Shown in pieces: positions 29,263-38,400 of a stretch of 64,000 nt of DNA; position 1 is the first letter of the stretch; every line of letters begins with the position of its first letter. Source of the stretch: Variovorax beijingensis (lineage in GTDB: Bacteria; Pseudomonadota; Gammaproteobacteria; Burkholderiales; Burkholderiaceae_C); assembly GCF_007828835.1 (NCBI RefSeq), contig NZ_VIVL01000001.1, positions 1 to 64,000 on the forward strand, given 5' to 3'. Under the pieces are notes generated by a model. The model did not search any database. It was not told the DNA's origin and worked only from the letters and a program-made list of their open reading frames with translations. A program made the position numbers and the translations under genes.

Positions 29263-30125
29263 TGCGCAGCACTCTCGGCAGGCGCGAACTCGACGAGGCG
29301 GATATCGAGCAGCGAATGGTCGCCGGCTTCGCTGATCAGCGTGCGCTGGCCCACGCCGGCGTATTGGTCTTCACCGGTCAGCGGCAGCCAGTCGGTGCGG
29401 CGGCCCAGGGTTGTTTCGTCGTCCAGCGCATCGAGCGCACCGGGATAGCGCACCGGCACCAGGCCGTTGAGCCCGCGGCCGTCATGCAGCACAATCTCGG
29501 CCGGCGCCCAGAGCAGGTCGACCAGATGCTGCGGACGGGAGAACTTGAGGCGCCGCACCGCCGGCAGCGGCAGCCACGCATAGCCCGAAGGCGTGAGGAG
29601 TTCGAGCGCGGCGCCCATGCGCACGTCGCCGTCGCAGAGCCAGGCGAACTCGCTGCTTTGCACCGGCTCGCCGTCGATGGCCTGCACGGCGCGCGCGTCC
29701 GACCGGTCGACGCAGTTCAACGTGCCCTGCAATGCGGGCGCATCCTGCCGCGCGGCCTCGCGCAGGTCGGCCGCTTCGGCGGCGCGTTCGGCCGGCAGCG
29801 CGGCGGCAGCGATCAGCGCCGCGACCCAGCCGGCCTCGCCGGCCACGACGGCCGGCGCCCGGCCGCCATTCCAGAATTCGGTTCGATGCCGCTCGGCCGC
29901 CAGCGCCATTGCGCAGGTGGCACTGGCGGGAGCAAAGGAGGGATCGATCTTCGCGGCCAGCTTGAGCTGGTCTTCAGCCCGCTGCCAGTCGCCCCGCAGC
30001 GCAAGAAAGTGGCACAGGGCAAGCCGCAGGCTGGCATTCTGTGGACTCGCGCGAATCTGCCGCTGTACCCATTCGGTGTGTTCGGCCACGGAGCGCTCGC
30101 CCAGCACTGCAAACCCATCGCCCAT
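29259..30125 (-). CDS. tagJ: T6SS accessory protein TagJ (ImpE)
   Basis: This 288-residue ImpE-family protein has an N-terminal TPR-like helical part (ASPQNASLRLALCHFLALRGDWQRAEDQLKLAAKIDPSF) and a C-terminal domain with PSGYAWLPLPAVRRLKFSRPQHLVDLLWAPAEIVLHDG and LVPVRYPG. TagJ proteins bind the N-terminus of TssB in systems of this class and modulate sheath handling. The ATG at 30125 with GAGGAAG upstream gives a normal length; an earlier start would add 15 residues without support. It lies between hcp and tssE, the standard order. Confidence 0.87.
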   Translation of the reverse strand: MGDGFAVLGERSVAEHTEWVQRQIRASPQNASLRLALCHFLALRGDWQRAEDQLKLAAKIDPSFAPASATCAMALAAERHRTEFWNGGRAPAVVAGEAGWVAALIAAAALPAERAAEAADLREAARQDAPALQGTLNCVDRSDARAVQAIDGEPVQSSEFAWLCDGDVRMGAALELLTPSGYAWLPLPAVRRLKFSRPQHLVDLLWAPAEIVLHDGRGLNGLVPVRYPGALDALDDETTLGRRTDWLPLTGEDQYAGVGQRTLISEAGDHSLLDIRLVEFAPAESAAQ

Positions 30126-30181
30126 GAAACTTCCTCTTTGACTCGCGCACGGCCGCGGGGCCGTCGACAACTATCTGCAGG

Positions 30182-30212
30182 CGACCGGCCCGCGGCATGC
30201 GCGGACCGGTCG
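30182..30212 (-). terminator. Strong hairpin downstream of hcp
   Basis: An inverted repeat CGACCGG ... CCGGTCG encloses a second stem, CCGCG ... CGCGG, with a small loop and one mismatch. It lies 21 bases after the hcp stop and 57 bases before the tagJ start. No T-run follows on the minus strand. It may stabilise the hcp message or reduce read-through, which would help make Hcp in excess over the baseplate proteins. Confidence 0.45.
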
Positions 30213-30232
30213 GGACCAAGCAAGAAGGGGAA

Positions 30233-30715
30233 TCAGGCTTCCCGGTTTTCCTTGATGTTCCAGGCCAGCACGGTTTCGGCGCCCTTGCCGCCCTTGTCGG
30301 TCTGCTCCCAGTACTGCTGCTTCACCTTGGCCGCCTGGAACGCGAACTGCACCAGCACCGCATCCCCGCCCTGCTCGGCCGAGTACTGCACCGAGGTGAC
30401 CAGCACTTCTTCCAGCGTCACGCGCGTGTATTCGATCTGCGAACCACCCGCCTTGCACACCGACACTTCCACCTTGCTCAGGTGCTTGCCGCTCGCGCAG
30501 TTCTTCATCACCGACGGCGCCGCCTTGTCGATGCGCGCGAGCACCTGCAGGTCGTTGAAGCTCGCCTTGCCCACACCGCCCCCGCCGCCGCTGACCATGT
30601 TGCCAGGCTGCGTTGCTCCCCATGCGAACGACTTGATATCCGTCCAGTCCTTGTGGTTCGAGTCCTTGGATTCGCCGTTCGCGCCCTCGACGCGCATGAA
30701 CATGTCTACTGCCAT
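30233..30715 (-). CDS. hcp: T6SS tube protein Hcp (TssD)
   Basis: This 160-residue protein has the Hcp pattern MAVDMFMRVEGANGESKDSNHKDWTDIKSFAWGATQPG, KASFNDLQVLARIDKAAPSVMKNCASGKHLSKVEVSVCKAGG, and EEVLVTSVQYSAEQGGDAVLVQFAFQAAKVKQQYWEQ. It forms the hexameric rings of the secreted tube. It follows tssC after a 49-base gap and is followed by a hairpin. Length and sequence are intact and there is no C-terminal effector fusion. Confidence 0.96.
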   Translation of the reverse strand: MAVDMFMRVEGANGESKDSNHKDWTDIKSFAWGATQPGNMVSGGGGGVGKASFNDLQVLARIDKAAPSVMKNCASGKHLSKVEVSVCKAGGSQIEYTRVTLEEVLVTSVQYSAEQGGDAVLVQFAFQAAKVKQQYWEQTDKGGKGAETVLAWNIKENREA

Positions 30716-30764
30716 GATTAACCCCCAGAGTTATATATATGCCCGATTGCGGGACACCGTTGAA

Positions 30765-32273
30765 CTAGCTGCTGTCCTTCTTGTTGGATGGCAGCTTCGA
30801 AACCAGCCGCAATGACACCGTCAGCCCTTCGAGCTGATAGTGCGGCCGGAGAAAAAACTTGGCGGCGTAGTAGCCCGGGTTGTCCTCGATGGCTTCCACC
30901 TGGACTTCGGCCGCCGCCAGCGGCTTCATTGCCTTCGTATCCTGGGACGACGTGCCCGGGCTGCCGTCCACGTAGTTCATGATCCAGTCGTTGAGCCAGC
31001 GCTCCATGTCCTCGCGCTCGCGGAACGAACCGATCTTGTCGCGCACGATGCACTTCAGGTAGTGCGCGAAGCGGCAGCATGCGAACAGGTACGGCAGGCG
31101 CGCCGCCAGGTTGGCATTGGCCGTGGCATCGGCGTCGTAGTACTCGGCCGGCTGCTGCAGCGACTGCGCACCGATGAAGGCCGCGAAGTCGGAGTTCTTG
31201 CGGTGCACCAGCGGCATGAAGCCGTTCTTGGCGAGTTCGGCCTCGCGCCGGTCGCTGATGGCGATCTCGGTCGGGCACTTCATGTCCACGCCGCCGTCGT
31301 CCGTCGGGAAGGTGTGGGTGGGCAAGTTCTCGACCGCGCCGCCCGATTCCACGCCGCGGATCGACGTGCACCAGCCGAACTGCTTGAACGAGCGGTTGAT
31401 GTTCACGCCCATCGCATAGGCCGAGTTGGCCCAGGTGTAGCGGTTGTGCAGCGCCGAGTCGGTTTCTTCCTCAAACTCGAACTCGTCGACCGGGTTGGTG
31501 CGCGCGCCGTAGGGCAGGCGCGCCAGGAAGCGCGGCATGGCCAGGCCGATGTAGCGCGCGTCTTCCGACTCGCGCAGCGACCGCCAGGCGGTGTGCTCGG
31601 TGTTCTGGAAGATCTTGGTGAGGTCGCGCGGGTTCGACAGTTCCTGCCACGAGTCCATCTGCATCACGGTGGGCGATGCGCCGGCAATGAAGGGGCAGTG
31701 CGCGGCTGCGGCGATCTTGGCCATTTCGCCGAGCATCTCGACGTCGGGCGGGCTGTGGTCGAAATGGAAGTCGCCGATCAGCGCGCCGAAGGGCTCGCCG
31801 CCGAACTGGCCGTACTCGGCCTCGTAGATCTTCTTGAACAGCGGGCTCTGGTCCCAGCCGATGCCCTTGTGGCGCTTGAGCGAGCGCGCCACTTCGCGCT
31901 TGGAGGCGCACATCACGCGGATCTTGAGCTGCTCGTCGGTCTCGGTGTTGTTGACCAGGTAGTGCAGGCCGCGCCATGCGCCTTCGAGCTGCTGGAAGTC
32001 TTCGTGGTGCAGGATCTGGTTGATCTGCTCGGAGAGCTTGCGGTCGATCTCGGTGATGATCGCCTGCACGGTGCGGTAGGCATCGTTCGAGATGGTGACG
32101 GTGCTCTCAAGCGCCTGCACCGCCAGCGTCTTGACGGCGCTTTGCACCGCCTCGCGCGCCTGGTCGGTCTTGGGCTTGAATTCGCGCTGCAGAAGGTCGG
32201 AGAACTCGTTCGGCTCGAGCGCTTCGATGGTGGCGGCCTGTCCGCGCGCTGTCTGTTTGGGTGCGGTGCTCAT
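30765..32273 (-). CDS. tssC: T6SS contractile sheath large subunit TssC (VipB)
   Basis: This 502-residue protein shows family-defining blocks: LEGAWRGLHYLVNNTETDEQLKIRVMCASKREVARSLKRHKGIGWDQSPLFKKIYEAEYGQFGGEPFGALIGDFHFDH, PFIAGASPTVMQMDSWQELSNPRDL, RFLARLPYGARTNPVDEFEFEE, and the C-terminal GYYAAKFFLRPHYQLEGLTVSLRLVSKLPS. It pairs with TssB to form the sheath around the Hcp tube. It starts 18 bases after tssB, and both are in the main operon. Confidence 0.96.
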   Translation of the reverse strand: MSTAPKQTARGQAATIEALEPNEFSDLLQREFKPKTDQAREAVQSAVKTLAVQALESTVTISNDAYRTVQAIITEIDRKLSEQINQILHHEDFQQLEGAWRGLHYLVNNTETDEQLKIRVMCASKREVARSLKRHKGIGWDQSPLFKKIYEAEYGQFGGEPFGALIGDFHFDHSPPDVEMLGEMAKIAAAAHCPFIAGASPTVMQMDSWQELSNPRDLTKIFQNTEHTAWRSLRESEDARYIGLAMPRFLARLPYGARTNPVDEFEFEEETDSALHNRYTWANSAYAMGVNINRSFKQFGWCTSIRGVESGGAVENLPTHTFPTDDGGVDMKCPTEIAISDRREAELAKNGFMPLVHRKNSDFAAFIGAQSLQQPAEYYDADATANANLAARLPYLFACCRFAHYLKCIVRDKIGSFREREDMERWLNDWIMNYVDGSPGTSSQDTKAMKPLAAAEVQVEAIEDNPGYYAAKFFLRPHYQLEGLTVSLRLVSKLPSNKKDSS

Positions 32274-32291
32274 GATGGAGATCCTGTCGGC

Positions 32292-32864
32292 TTACTCGGA
32301 AGGTGTGGTGCCGGGGTTGCCCGACTTTTCGTTCGCGGCCTCGATCGCCTTGGCAACGGCGGGATTGGGTGCGGATGCGAGCGACTTGAGCAGCTCCGGG
32401 TTCTGCAGCGCCTGGGCGATCAGCTGCTCGGCACCGTTCTTGCCGTCCATGTAGGACAGCAGGTTGGAAAGCTCGGTGCGCGCTTCGAGCAGATGCTGCA
32501 GCGCGCCCACCTGGCGGGCGATGCGCGCGGGCGAGAAGTCGTCCATGCTGTCGAAGGTGATGTCGACGTTCATCTGTCCTTCGCCCGTGAGGGTGTTGGG
32601 CACCTGGAAGGCCACGCGCGGCTTGATGGCCTTCATGCGGTCGTCGAAGTTGTCGATGTCCACCGCCATGAAGTCGCGCTCGGCGAGGTCGGGCATCGGG
32701 TCGACCTGCTTGCCCGCGAGATCGGCGATCACGCCCATCACGAAGGGCAGCTGGATCTTGCGCTCGCTGCCGTAGATCTCGACGTCGTACTCGATCTGCA
32801 CGCGGGGTGCCCGGTTGCGCGCGATGAACTTCTGACCACTGTTTCTGACACGGTTGTCTGCCAT
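32292..32864 (-). CDS. tssB: T6SS contractile sheath small subunit TssB (VipA)
   Basis: This 190-residue protein has the TssB signature NRAPRVQIEYDVEIYGSERKIQLPFVMGVIADLAGK, the DLAERDFMAVDIDNFDDRMKAIKPRVAFQVPNTL block, and FDSMDDFSPARIARQVGALQHLLEARTELSNLLSYMDGKNGAEQLI. The C-terminal tail NEKSGNPGTTPSE is flexible. It lies 80 bases downstream of tssA and directly upstream of tssC. Confidence 0.96.
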   Translation of the reverse strand: MADNRVRNSGQKFIARNRAPRVQIEYDVEIYGSERKIQLPFVMGVIADLAGKQVDPMPDLAERDFMAVDIDNFDDRMKAIKPRVAFQVPNTLTGEGQMNVDITFDSMDDFSPARIARQVGALQHLLEARTELSNLLSYMDGKNGAEQLIAQALQNPELLKSLASAPNPAVAKAIEAANEKSGNPGTTPSE

Positions 32865-32944
32865 AAAGCTTCCTCTTGAATCTCAATGCGTATTCGTATG
32901 GGTCGAGCCCCGGCGGCCTGTTTCCCGGTGATTGCGCCGGCCGC

Positions 32945-34036
32945 TCATTCCGCTGCGGCCCCGCCGCTCAGCGAACGGCCGGCCAGGCTTTCGATCTTCT
33001 GCAGGCCCTCGGGAACGAGTTCTTCGATGATCTGGAAAAAGTTGAGGTCCAGCAGCCTTTGCGCTCTGCGGATGAGCATGGGGGCCGGATGGCTGGGCTC
33101 GGTGCGTTCCATGTACTGGCACGCCTTTTCCAACAAGACCTGCACATCATCACGAGTCGATATTTCAATATCTTTAATGCTTGCCGCACGCGCGCCGGAG
33201 GCGCCATTGCCCGTGGCCGCAGCGCCCTGCGCCGAAGGTGCGGCCTGCGCCGATCCATTGCCTTGCACGGCCGCCTGCGACGCTTCGGCCGGTTCCGGCT
33301 GGGCCTGCTCGGGCAGCAGCTGGACCACGGTGCGAAGCGAGCGTTCGAGCCGGGAAAAATCGGGCGCCCAACTCTGTCCCAGGGCCCGCTCCGAAGTCTC
33401 CCGGATGCGCCGCAGCAGCTCCAGTGCTGCATGCAATGCCATCACCGCGGGCGCCGCCTTCTCCTGCGCGCGGCGCGCCACCTCCCGCAGCCGGCCGATG
33501 CCGCCCGGGTAATCGATCTGGTCGGCCTTGCTCGAGTCGAGCAGGGCCTCGACCTGCCGCAGGCTCATCGACGCGCCGGCATCCTCGAGCAGCCGCGCAT
33601 CGCGCACGCTGCGTCCGAGTCCCTCGGCTTCGGCCAATGCAGCCAGCGCATTCATGCGCGGCAGCGGGTCTTCGAAATCACCATCGACGACGCGCGGATG
33701 CACGTCGTTCCAGAACTTTTGCAGGATGCCGTCCACCACGCGCAAGCCATCGACGTAGCCCGGCAGTCCCCGGCTCTCGGTCCATGCCAGCGTCAACAGG
33801 ACCAGCACGCGCACGTCGAGCGTGCGCTGGCACAGCTGCTTGGCAATGCGCTCGACACGGGCCCAGTCGGGCGGCTCGGCCGGAATGATGGTCGAGCCGA
33901 ACTGCTGCTCCCGCTTTCCCGTTGCAGCTTGCTGCAACGCCATGAACTCGGGGTCGTATTCGAGGTCTTCACCGCAAGGAAGCGGGCCTTCAACAGGCGA
34001 CTGCAGTAGTTCGATCTCGCTCGGTGGCAACCCCAT
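32945..34036 (-). CDS. tssA: T6SS assembly protein TssA (ImpA)
   Basis: This protein of about 363 residues has the ImpA N-terminal domain (SPVEGPLPCGEDLEYDPEFMALQQAA; LDVRVLVLLTLAWTESRGLPGYVDGLRVVDGIL; FWNDVHPRV). A middle helical domain and an Ala/Gly-rich linker follow, then a C-terminal segment with YMERTEPSHPAPMLIRRAQRLLDLNFFQIIEELVPEGLQKI. TssA primes and caps growing sheaths. The ATG at 34036 has GGGAG immediately adjacent, which is too close. A TTG two codons later has this site at six bases and may be the true start. It is first in the large T6SS operon. Confidence 0.92.
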   Translation of the reverse strand: MGLPPSEIELLQSPVEGPLPCGEDLEYDPEFMALQQAATGKREQQFGSTIIPAEPPDWARVERIAKQLCQRTLDVRVLVLLTLAWTESRGLPGYVDGLRVVDGILQKFWNDVHPRVVDGDFEDPLPRMNALAALAEAEGLGRSVRDARLLEDAGASMSLRQVEALLDSSKADQIDYPGGIGRLREVARRAQEKAAPAVMALHAALELLRRIRETSERALGQSWAPDFSRLERSLRTVVQLLPEQAQPEPAEASQAAVQGNGSAQAAPSAQGAAATGNGASGARAASIKDIEISTRDDVQVLLEKACQYMERTEPSHPAPMLIRRAQRLLDLNFFQIIEELVPEGLQKIESLAGRSLSGGAAAE

Positions 34037-34066
34037 CTCCCGTGTTATCCATTTTCAAGACCGGTT

Positions 34067-34095
34067 ATCTTGAGGGGAACGCGAGACGCGGTCAA
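34067..34095 (-). promoter_or_regulatory. Possible sigma-70 promoter of the tssA operon
   Basis: On the minus strand a TTGACC -35 element (34090-34095) is separated by 17 bases from a weak -10 element, CAAGAT (34067-34072). The start would be about 25 bases before the tssA ATG. This is the only reasonable promoter-like pair in the 132-base gap and is a weak match. Confidence 0.3.
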
Positions 34096-34130
34096 CAGCA
34101 ACAGTTTGCTACGTGCCGGCTATGAATCAC

Positions 34131-34149
34131 AAAGGAGTACAACTCCTTT
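34131..34149 (-). terminator. Hairpin between the FAH-family gene and tssA
   Basis: A perfect eight-base stem AAAGGAGT / ACTCCTTT with a three-base loop lies 20 bases past the end of the upstream FAH-family gene and about 95 bases before tssA. It is not followed by a clear T-run in the direction of transcription. It may separate the catabolic cluster from the T6SS operon. Confidence 0.35.
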
Positions 34150-34168
34150 TAAAGCGTAGAAAGAACGT

Positions 34169-35356
34169 TTACAGCAATCCGCGCGCAGCCAGATTCCGCA
34201 TCAGCGCACTTAACCCGAAAGTCCACCGTGGTGCCTGGTCCGAATGGACCACGCGGTTCACGAGGGCGCCGAGTTCCGGCGCGGCAATGCTCACGCGATC
34301 GCCGACGACATGGGTGAATCCTTGCCCAGGACCATGACGGTCTTGTGTCGGCGCAAACATGGTGCCCAGGAACAACATGAAGCCGTCGGGATAGTCGTGG
34401 TGCGCGCCGACCGCCTGCGAGACGAGGTCGAGCGGATCGCGGCTGATCTTCGCGAGCGAGCTCGAGCCTTCGAGCGTGAAGCCTTCGGGGCCTTTCACTT
34501 CGAGCGCCACCGTGATGCGGCGCACGTCGTCGATGCCGAAGTGCGCATCGAACAGGCGGATGAAAGGACCGATCGCACAGGAGGCGTTGTTGTCCTTGGC
34601 CTTGCCGAGCAGCAGCGCGCTGCGGCCTTCGAAGTCGCGCAGGTTGACGTCGTTGCCGAGCGCGGCGCCCAGCGTCTCGCCGCGGCTGTTGACCGCGAGC
34701 ACGACCTCGGGCTCGGGGTTGTTCCACACGGATGCGGCATGGATGCCCACGTCGGCGCCCATGCCCACGGCCGAGAGGACCGGCGCCTTGGTGAAGATCT
34801 CCGCGTCGGGCCCGATGCCGACCTCGAGGTACTGCGACCATGCGCCCTGCGAGATCAGCACCTCCTTGACCTTCGCGGCCTCGGCCGAGCCCGGCACGAT
34901 GCCCGCGAGGTTGTCGCCGAGCACGCCGCTGAGTGCCGCGCGCGTGGCCTCGGCGCGCGAGGCATCGCCGCGCGCCTGCTCTTCGATCACGCGCTCGAGC
35001 AGGCTTTCGACGAAGGTCACGCCGCTGGCCTTGATGGCCTGCAGGTCGCAGGGTGCGAGCAGCCAGGGCTTGGCTTCGTCGCGCGCGGTGGCGTCGCTGT
35101 TGGCGATGGCCTCGGCCAGCGAGGCGACGCGCGGAGCCTGGCCGCTGCGCAGTGCGCGCCGCACCGCGTCGGCGGGCGGCTCCTTCGCCTCGAGCAGGTC
35201 GCTCATCGTGGGCGCGAGCCGCGAGAGATCGTGCAGCCCGCCCTCGTGCACCGCCACGAGTACGGGGCCCACGCCGGGCTGCCAGATGCGCCCGACGAGC
35301 GTGGCGCGCTCTGCATCGCGGGGAAGGCTGGCGGCGGTGGAAAGATTCAGGGGCAT
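34169..35356 (-). CDS. Fumarylacetoacetate hydrolase (FAH) family protein
   Basis: This 395-residue protein has FAH-fold features in its C-terminal half: EIFTKAPVLSAVGMGADVGIH, the metal-ligand block WNNPEPEVVLAVNSRG, GNDVNLRDFEGRSALLLGKAKDNNASCAIGPFIRLFD, and a C-terminal VVHSDQAPRWTFGLSALMRNLAARG. The family cleaves or dehydrates 2-oxo acids; members of this length are often annotated as sugar-acid dehydratases. The ATG at 35356 has GGAGAC upstream. It is the last gene of the thirteen-gene leftward set, 104 bases after nicB. A role in nicotinate breakdown is possible but cannot be read from the sequence. Confidence 0.75.
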   Translation of the reverse strand: MPLNLSTAASLPRDAERATLVGRIWQPGVGPVLVAVHEGGLHDLSRLAPTMSDLLEAKEPPADAVRRALRSGQAPRVASLAEAIANSDATARDEAKPWLLAPCDLQAIKASGVTFVESLLERVIEEQARGDASRAEATRAALSGVLGDNLAGIVPGSAEAAKVKEVLISQGAWSQYLEVGIGPDAEIFTKAPVLSAVGMGADVGIHAASVWNNPEPEVVLAVNSRGETLGAALGNDVNLRDFEGRSALLLGKAKDNNASCAIGPFIRLFDAHFGIDDVRRITVALEVKGPEGFTLEGSSSLAKISRDPLDLVSQAVGAHHDYPDGFMLFLGTMFAPTQDRHGPGQGFTHVVGDRVSIAAPELGALVNRVVHSDQAPRWTFGLSALMRNLAARGLL

Positions 35357-35460
35357 GTTGTCTCCGGAGGCACTTGGGTTGGGTTCTTGGAGCGGACATT
35401 CTGAATGAATGTGTTCCCTGCCGCTGCGCAAGCGGAAAGCGGCACGCCGCGGAAGGCGGC

Positions 35461-38400
35461 TTACTCGGCGCCGTGGCCGCGCGCGGCGCGCACGCGTGCC
35501 ACTTCGGCCGGCAGGTTCTTCCACGCCGGCTCCTGCGGTGCGAAGCGCGCGCGCATGTAGCCCGCGAGTTCGGCGATCTGCCGGTCGTCGAGCGCGTCGC
35601 GGAAGGCCGGCATGAAGCCGATGTCGCGGCTCGCGGGCTCGCGCACGCCATCGAGGATGGTGCGCAGCAGGTTGTCGGGCCGCGCGCTCGTGAGATTGCC
35701 GTTGAGCGCGAGCGGCGTGTTCACGCCGAGCAGCGTGGGGCCGTCGCCGTCGTGGTGGCACGACGCGCAGGCGCTGTCGAACATGCGCTGCGCGGGACCG
35801 AGCAGCCGATCCTGCGTGCGTGCCGCGTTGTCGACCACCTGCTGCGCCACGGCCTGCGGCTCGGCCGCGGGCGCCGGATTGAACGAGGCGAGATAGGTGG
35901 CCATGGCGCGCACGTCGGCATCGGACACCTGCGCAAGTTCGCGCACCACCTCGGCCATCGGGCCGCCCGCGATGCCATGGCGCTGCGTGTGGCCCTGGCG
36001 CAGGTAGCGGTAGAGCTCGTCGGCATCCCAGGGCACGGCGGATTTGGAGCGCTGCGTGAGCGCCGGCGCCTCCCAGCCATCGACCATCGCGCCCGAGAGG
36101 AACGCGCTGCCGCCCTGCTCCGCGCCTAGCGCGTTGCGCGGCGTATGGCAGGCGCCGCAATGGCCCAGGCCGTTGACGAGGTAGGCGCCGCGGTTCCACT
36201 CGGCGCTTTGCGTGGCGACGGGCTGCAGGGGCGCGGGGTCGTGGAAAAGTGCGTTCCATCCGGCCATCAGCGGCCGCATGCTGAATGGAAACTTCAGTTC
36301 GGCCTTCGGCGTCTCGGCGCGCACCGCGGGCATCGACATGAAGTAGGCGTAGAGCGCCTGCAGGTCGTCGTCGCTGGTCCTGGCGAAGGCGGTGTATGGA
36401 AACGCCGGATACAGGTGGTGGCCGTCGCGCGAGACGCCCTCGCGCATCGCGCGCTGGAAGGCGCTGAACGACCAGCGGCCCAGGCCCGTGTCGGCATCGG
36501 GCGTGAGGTTGGTGGTGTAGAGCGTGCCGAAGGGCGTCTGCATCGCGCGGCCGCCGGCGTTGGGCGCGCCGCCCGGTGCGGTATGGCACACGGCGCAGTC
36601 GCCGAGCGCGGCAAGCACGCGGCCGCGCTCGATGGTGGCCTCGCTGTACACCGGGGCAGTGAGCGAAACCGGGGCAATGGCGGAGCGCCAGCCGAGCAGG
36701 CCGGCGATGAGGCCGATGCCGCCGATGGCGAGGGCAGAGGCGGTGGCCCAGAGGCCTTTGCGCCGAGGCCAGGCCGTGTTGCTCCTTCCCCTTCCGGGGG
36801 AAGGTTGGGATGGGGGCATGGCAGCGTCACCATTCGAACGCCGCTCGCCCCCACCCCCGCCCTCCCCCGAAAGGGGAGGGAGCAACCCCGGATTCAACGC
36901 GGCCAGCACCTTCTCCGGCGTGAACGGCGGCTCGCGGAAGCGCACGCCCGTCGCATCGAAGATCGCATTCGCGATCGCCGCCGTGCCCGGCACCGACGAC
37001 GACTCGCCCGCGCCGAGCGACGGTTCGCCGGGCCGCGGCATGTGCATGATCTCGATCACCGGCACGTCGCGGAAATTGATGATCGGGTAGCTGCCCCACT
37101 CGCGGCTCGCGACCACGCCCGAGGGCAGCACGCCGGGCAACTGCGCACCGGTCGTTGCCGTGCCCTGCTGCGGCGCGAACTGCACCTCTTCTCTGAGCGC
37201 GCGGCTCGTGGTCTGGATCACGTTGCCGTGCACCTGGTGCTCGACGCCCGCGGGGTTGACCAGCAGCCCCGCGTCGTGTCCCACCACCACGCGGCGCACG
37301 TGCACCTCGCCGGTCTTGCGGTTGACCTCGACGTCCGCCACCCATGCGGCCCATGCGGCGCCGAAGCCCGGCCACTTGCTGTGGATGTAGCGCGCGTAGG
37401 CAAAGCCCTGGCCGAAGAGAACGTCGCCGCCCATACCCAGCCCGCCGTCGGCGTTTTCCTGCGGCCCGGTGCGCATGCGCCAGCCGGCCTTCTGCGCGGT
37501 GGCCTGCACCAGTTCGACCGCGCGCGGATCGTTCAGGTGGCGCAGGCGGAACTGCACCGGATCGACGCCGGCCGCGGTGGCCAGCTCGTCGATGTACGAC
37601 TCGTGCGCAAAGGAGCTCGGCAGCGCCGACACGCCGCGCAGCCAGGAAGCGCGCACGATCGGCGCCATGTCGTTGACCTTCACGCGCAGGTTGTCGACGC
37701 TGTAGGGCGGACGCGCCGTGCGGTCGCCCATCTCGAAGGCCTGCGCCACCGGCTCGATGGTGCGCGTGAGCAGCAGCGCGAGCGTGGGCGCGCCGTTGGA
37801 GGGGTACGAAGTTTCGTAGTCGTAGGCGGCGATGCGACCATCGGCCATGAGCCCGCCATCCACTTCCATGAGCTGCGCGGCGCCCTTGGGCTCCCAGGCA
37901 TGCTCCTGCTCGCGCGTGAGCTGCACGCGCACCGGCGCGCCCACGGCGCGCGCGAGCAGTGCCGCATCGGCCGCCACGTCGTCGGCGCCGTTGCGGCCGT
38001 AGCAGCCCGCAGCTTCCATGCGGATGACGTCGACCTGCACGTCGTCCAGGCCCATGAGCTTTGCGAGATCGGCGCGCAGCACATGCGGATTCTGCGAGCC
38101 GGCCCAGCAACGCAGCCGCATCCCGCTGCCATCGGCCGGCTGCCACTCTGCCAGCGCACACGACGGCCCGATGGACGCGTGCATCTGGTACGGCCACACG
38201 TAGGTGCGATGCATCGGCTGCGCGGCCGCGGCGATGGCGCCGTCGACATCGCCTTCATCGACCAGCAGGCGCTGCGTCGACGGGTTGTCGCGCAGGGCCT
38301 GCGCGAGGTCGGACAGGTCGGGCATGCCGGGCCAGGGCTTCCACGTGACGCGCAGTTCGCGCAGCGCCTGCTCGGCGTGCTCCTCGCGCTCGGCCACGAT

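Noticed and set aside
36782-36886. CRISPR or integron attachment site
   Set aside because: Only two inverted units with one spacer are present, there is no regular array, and no cas or integrase gene is near. It fits a dispersed palindromic repeat better.
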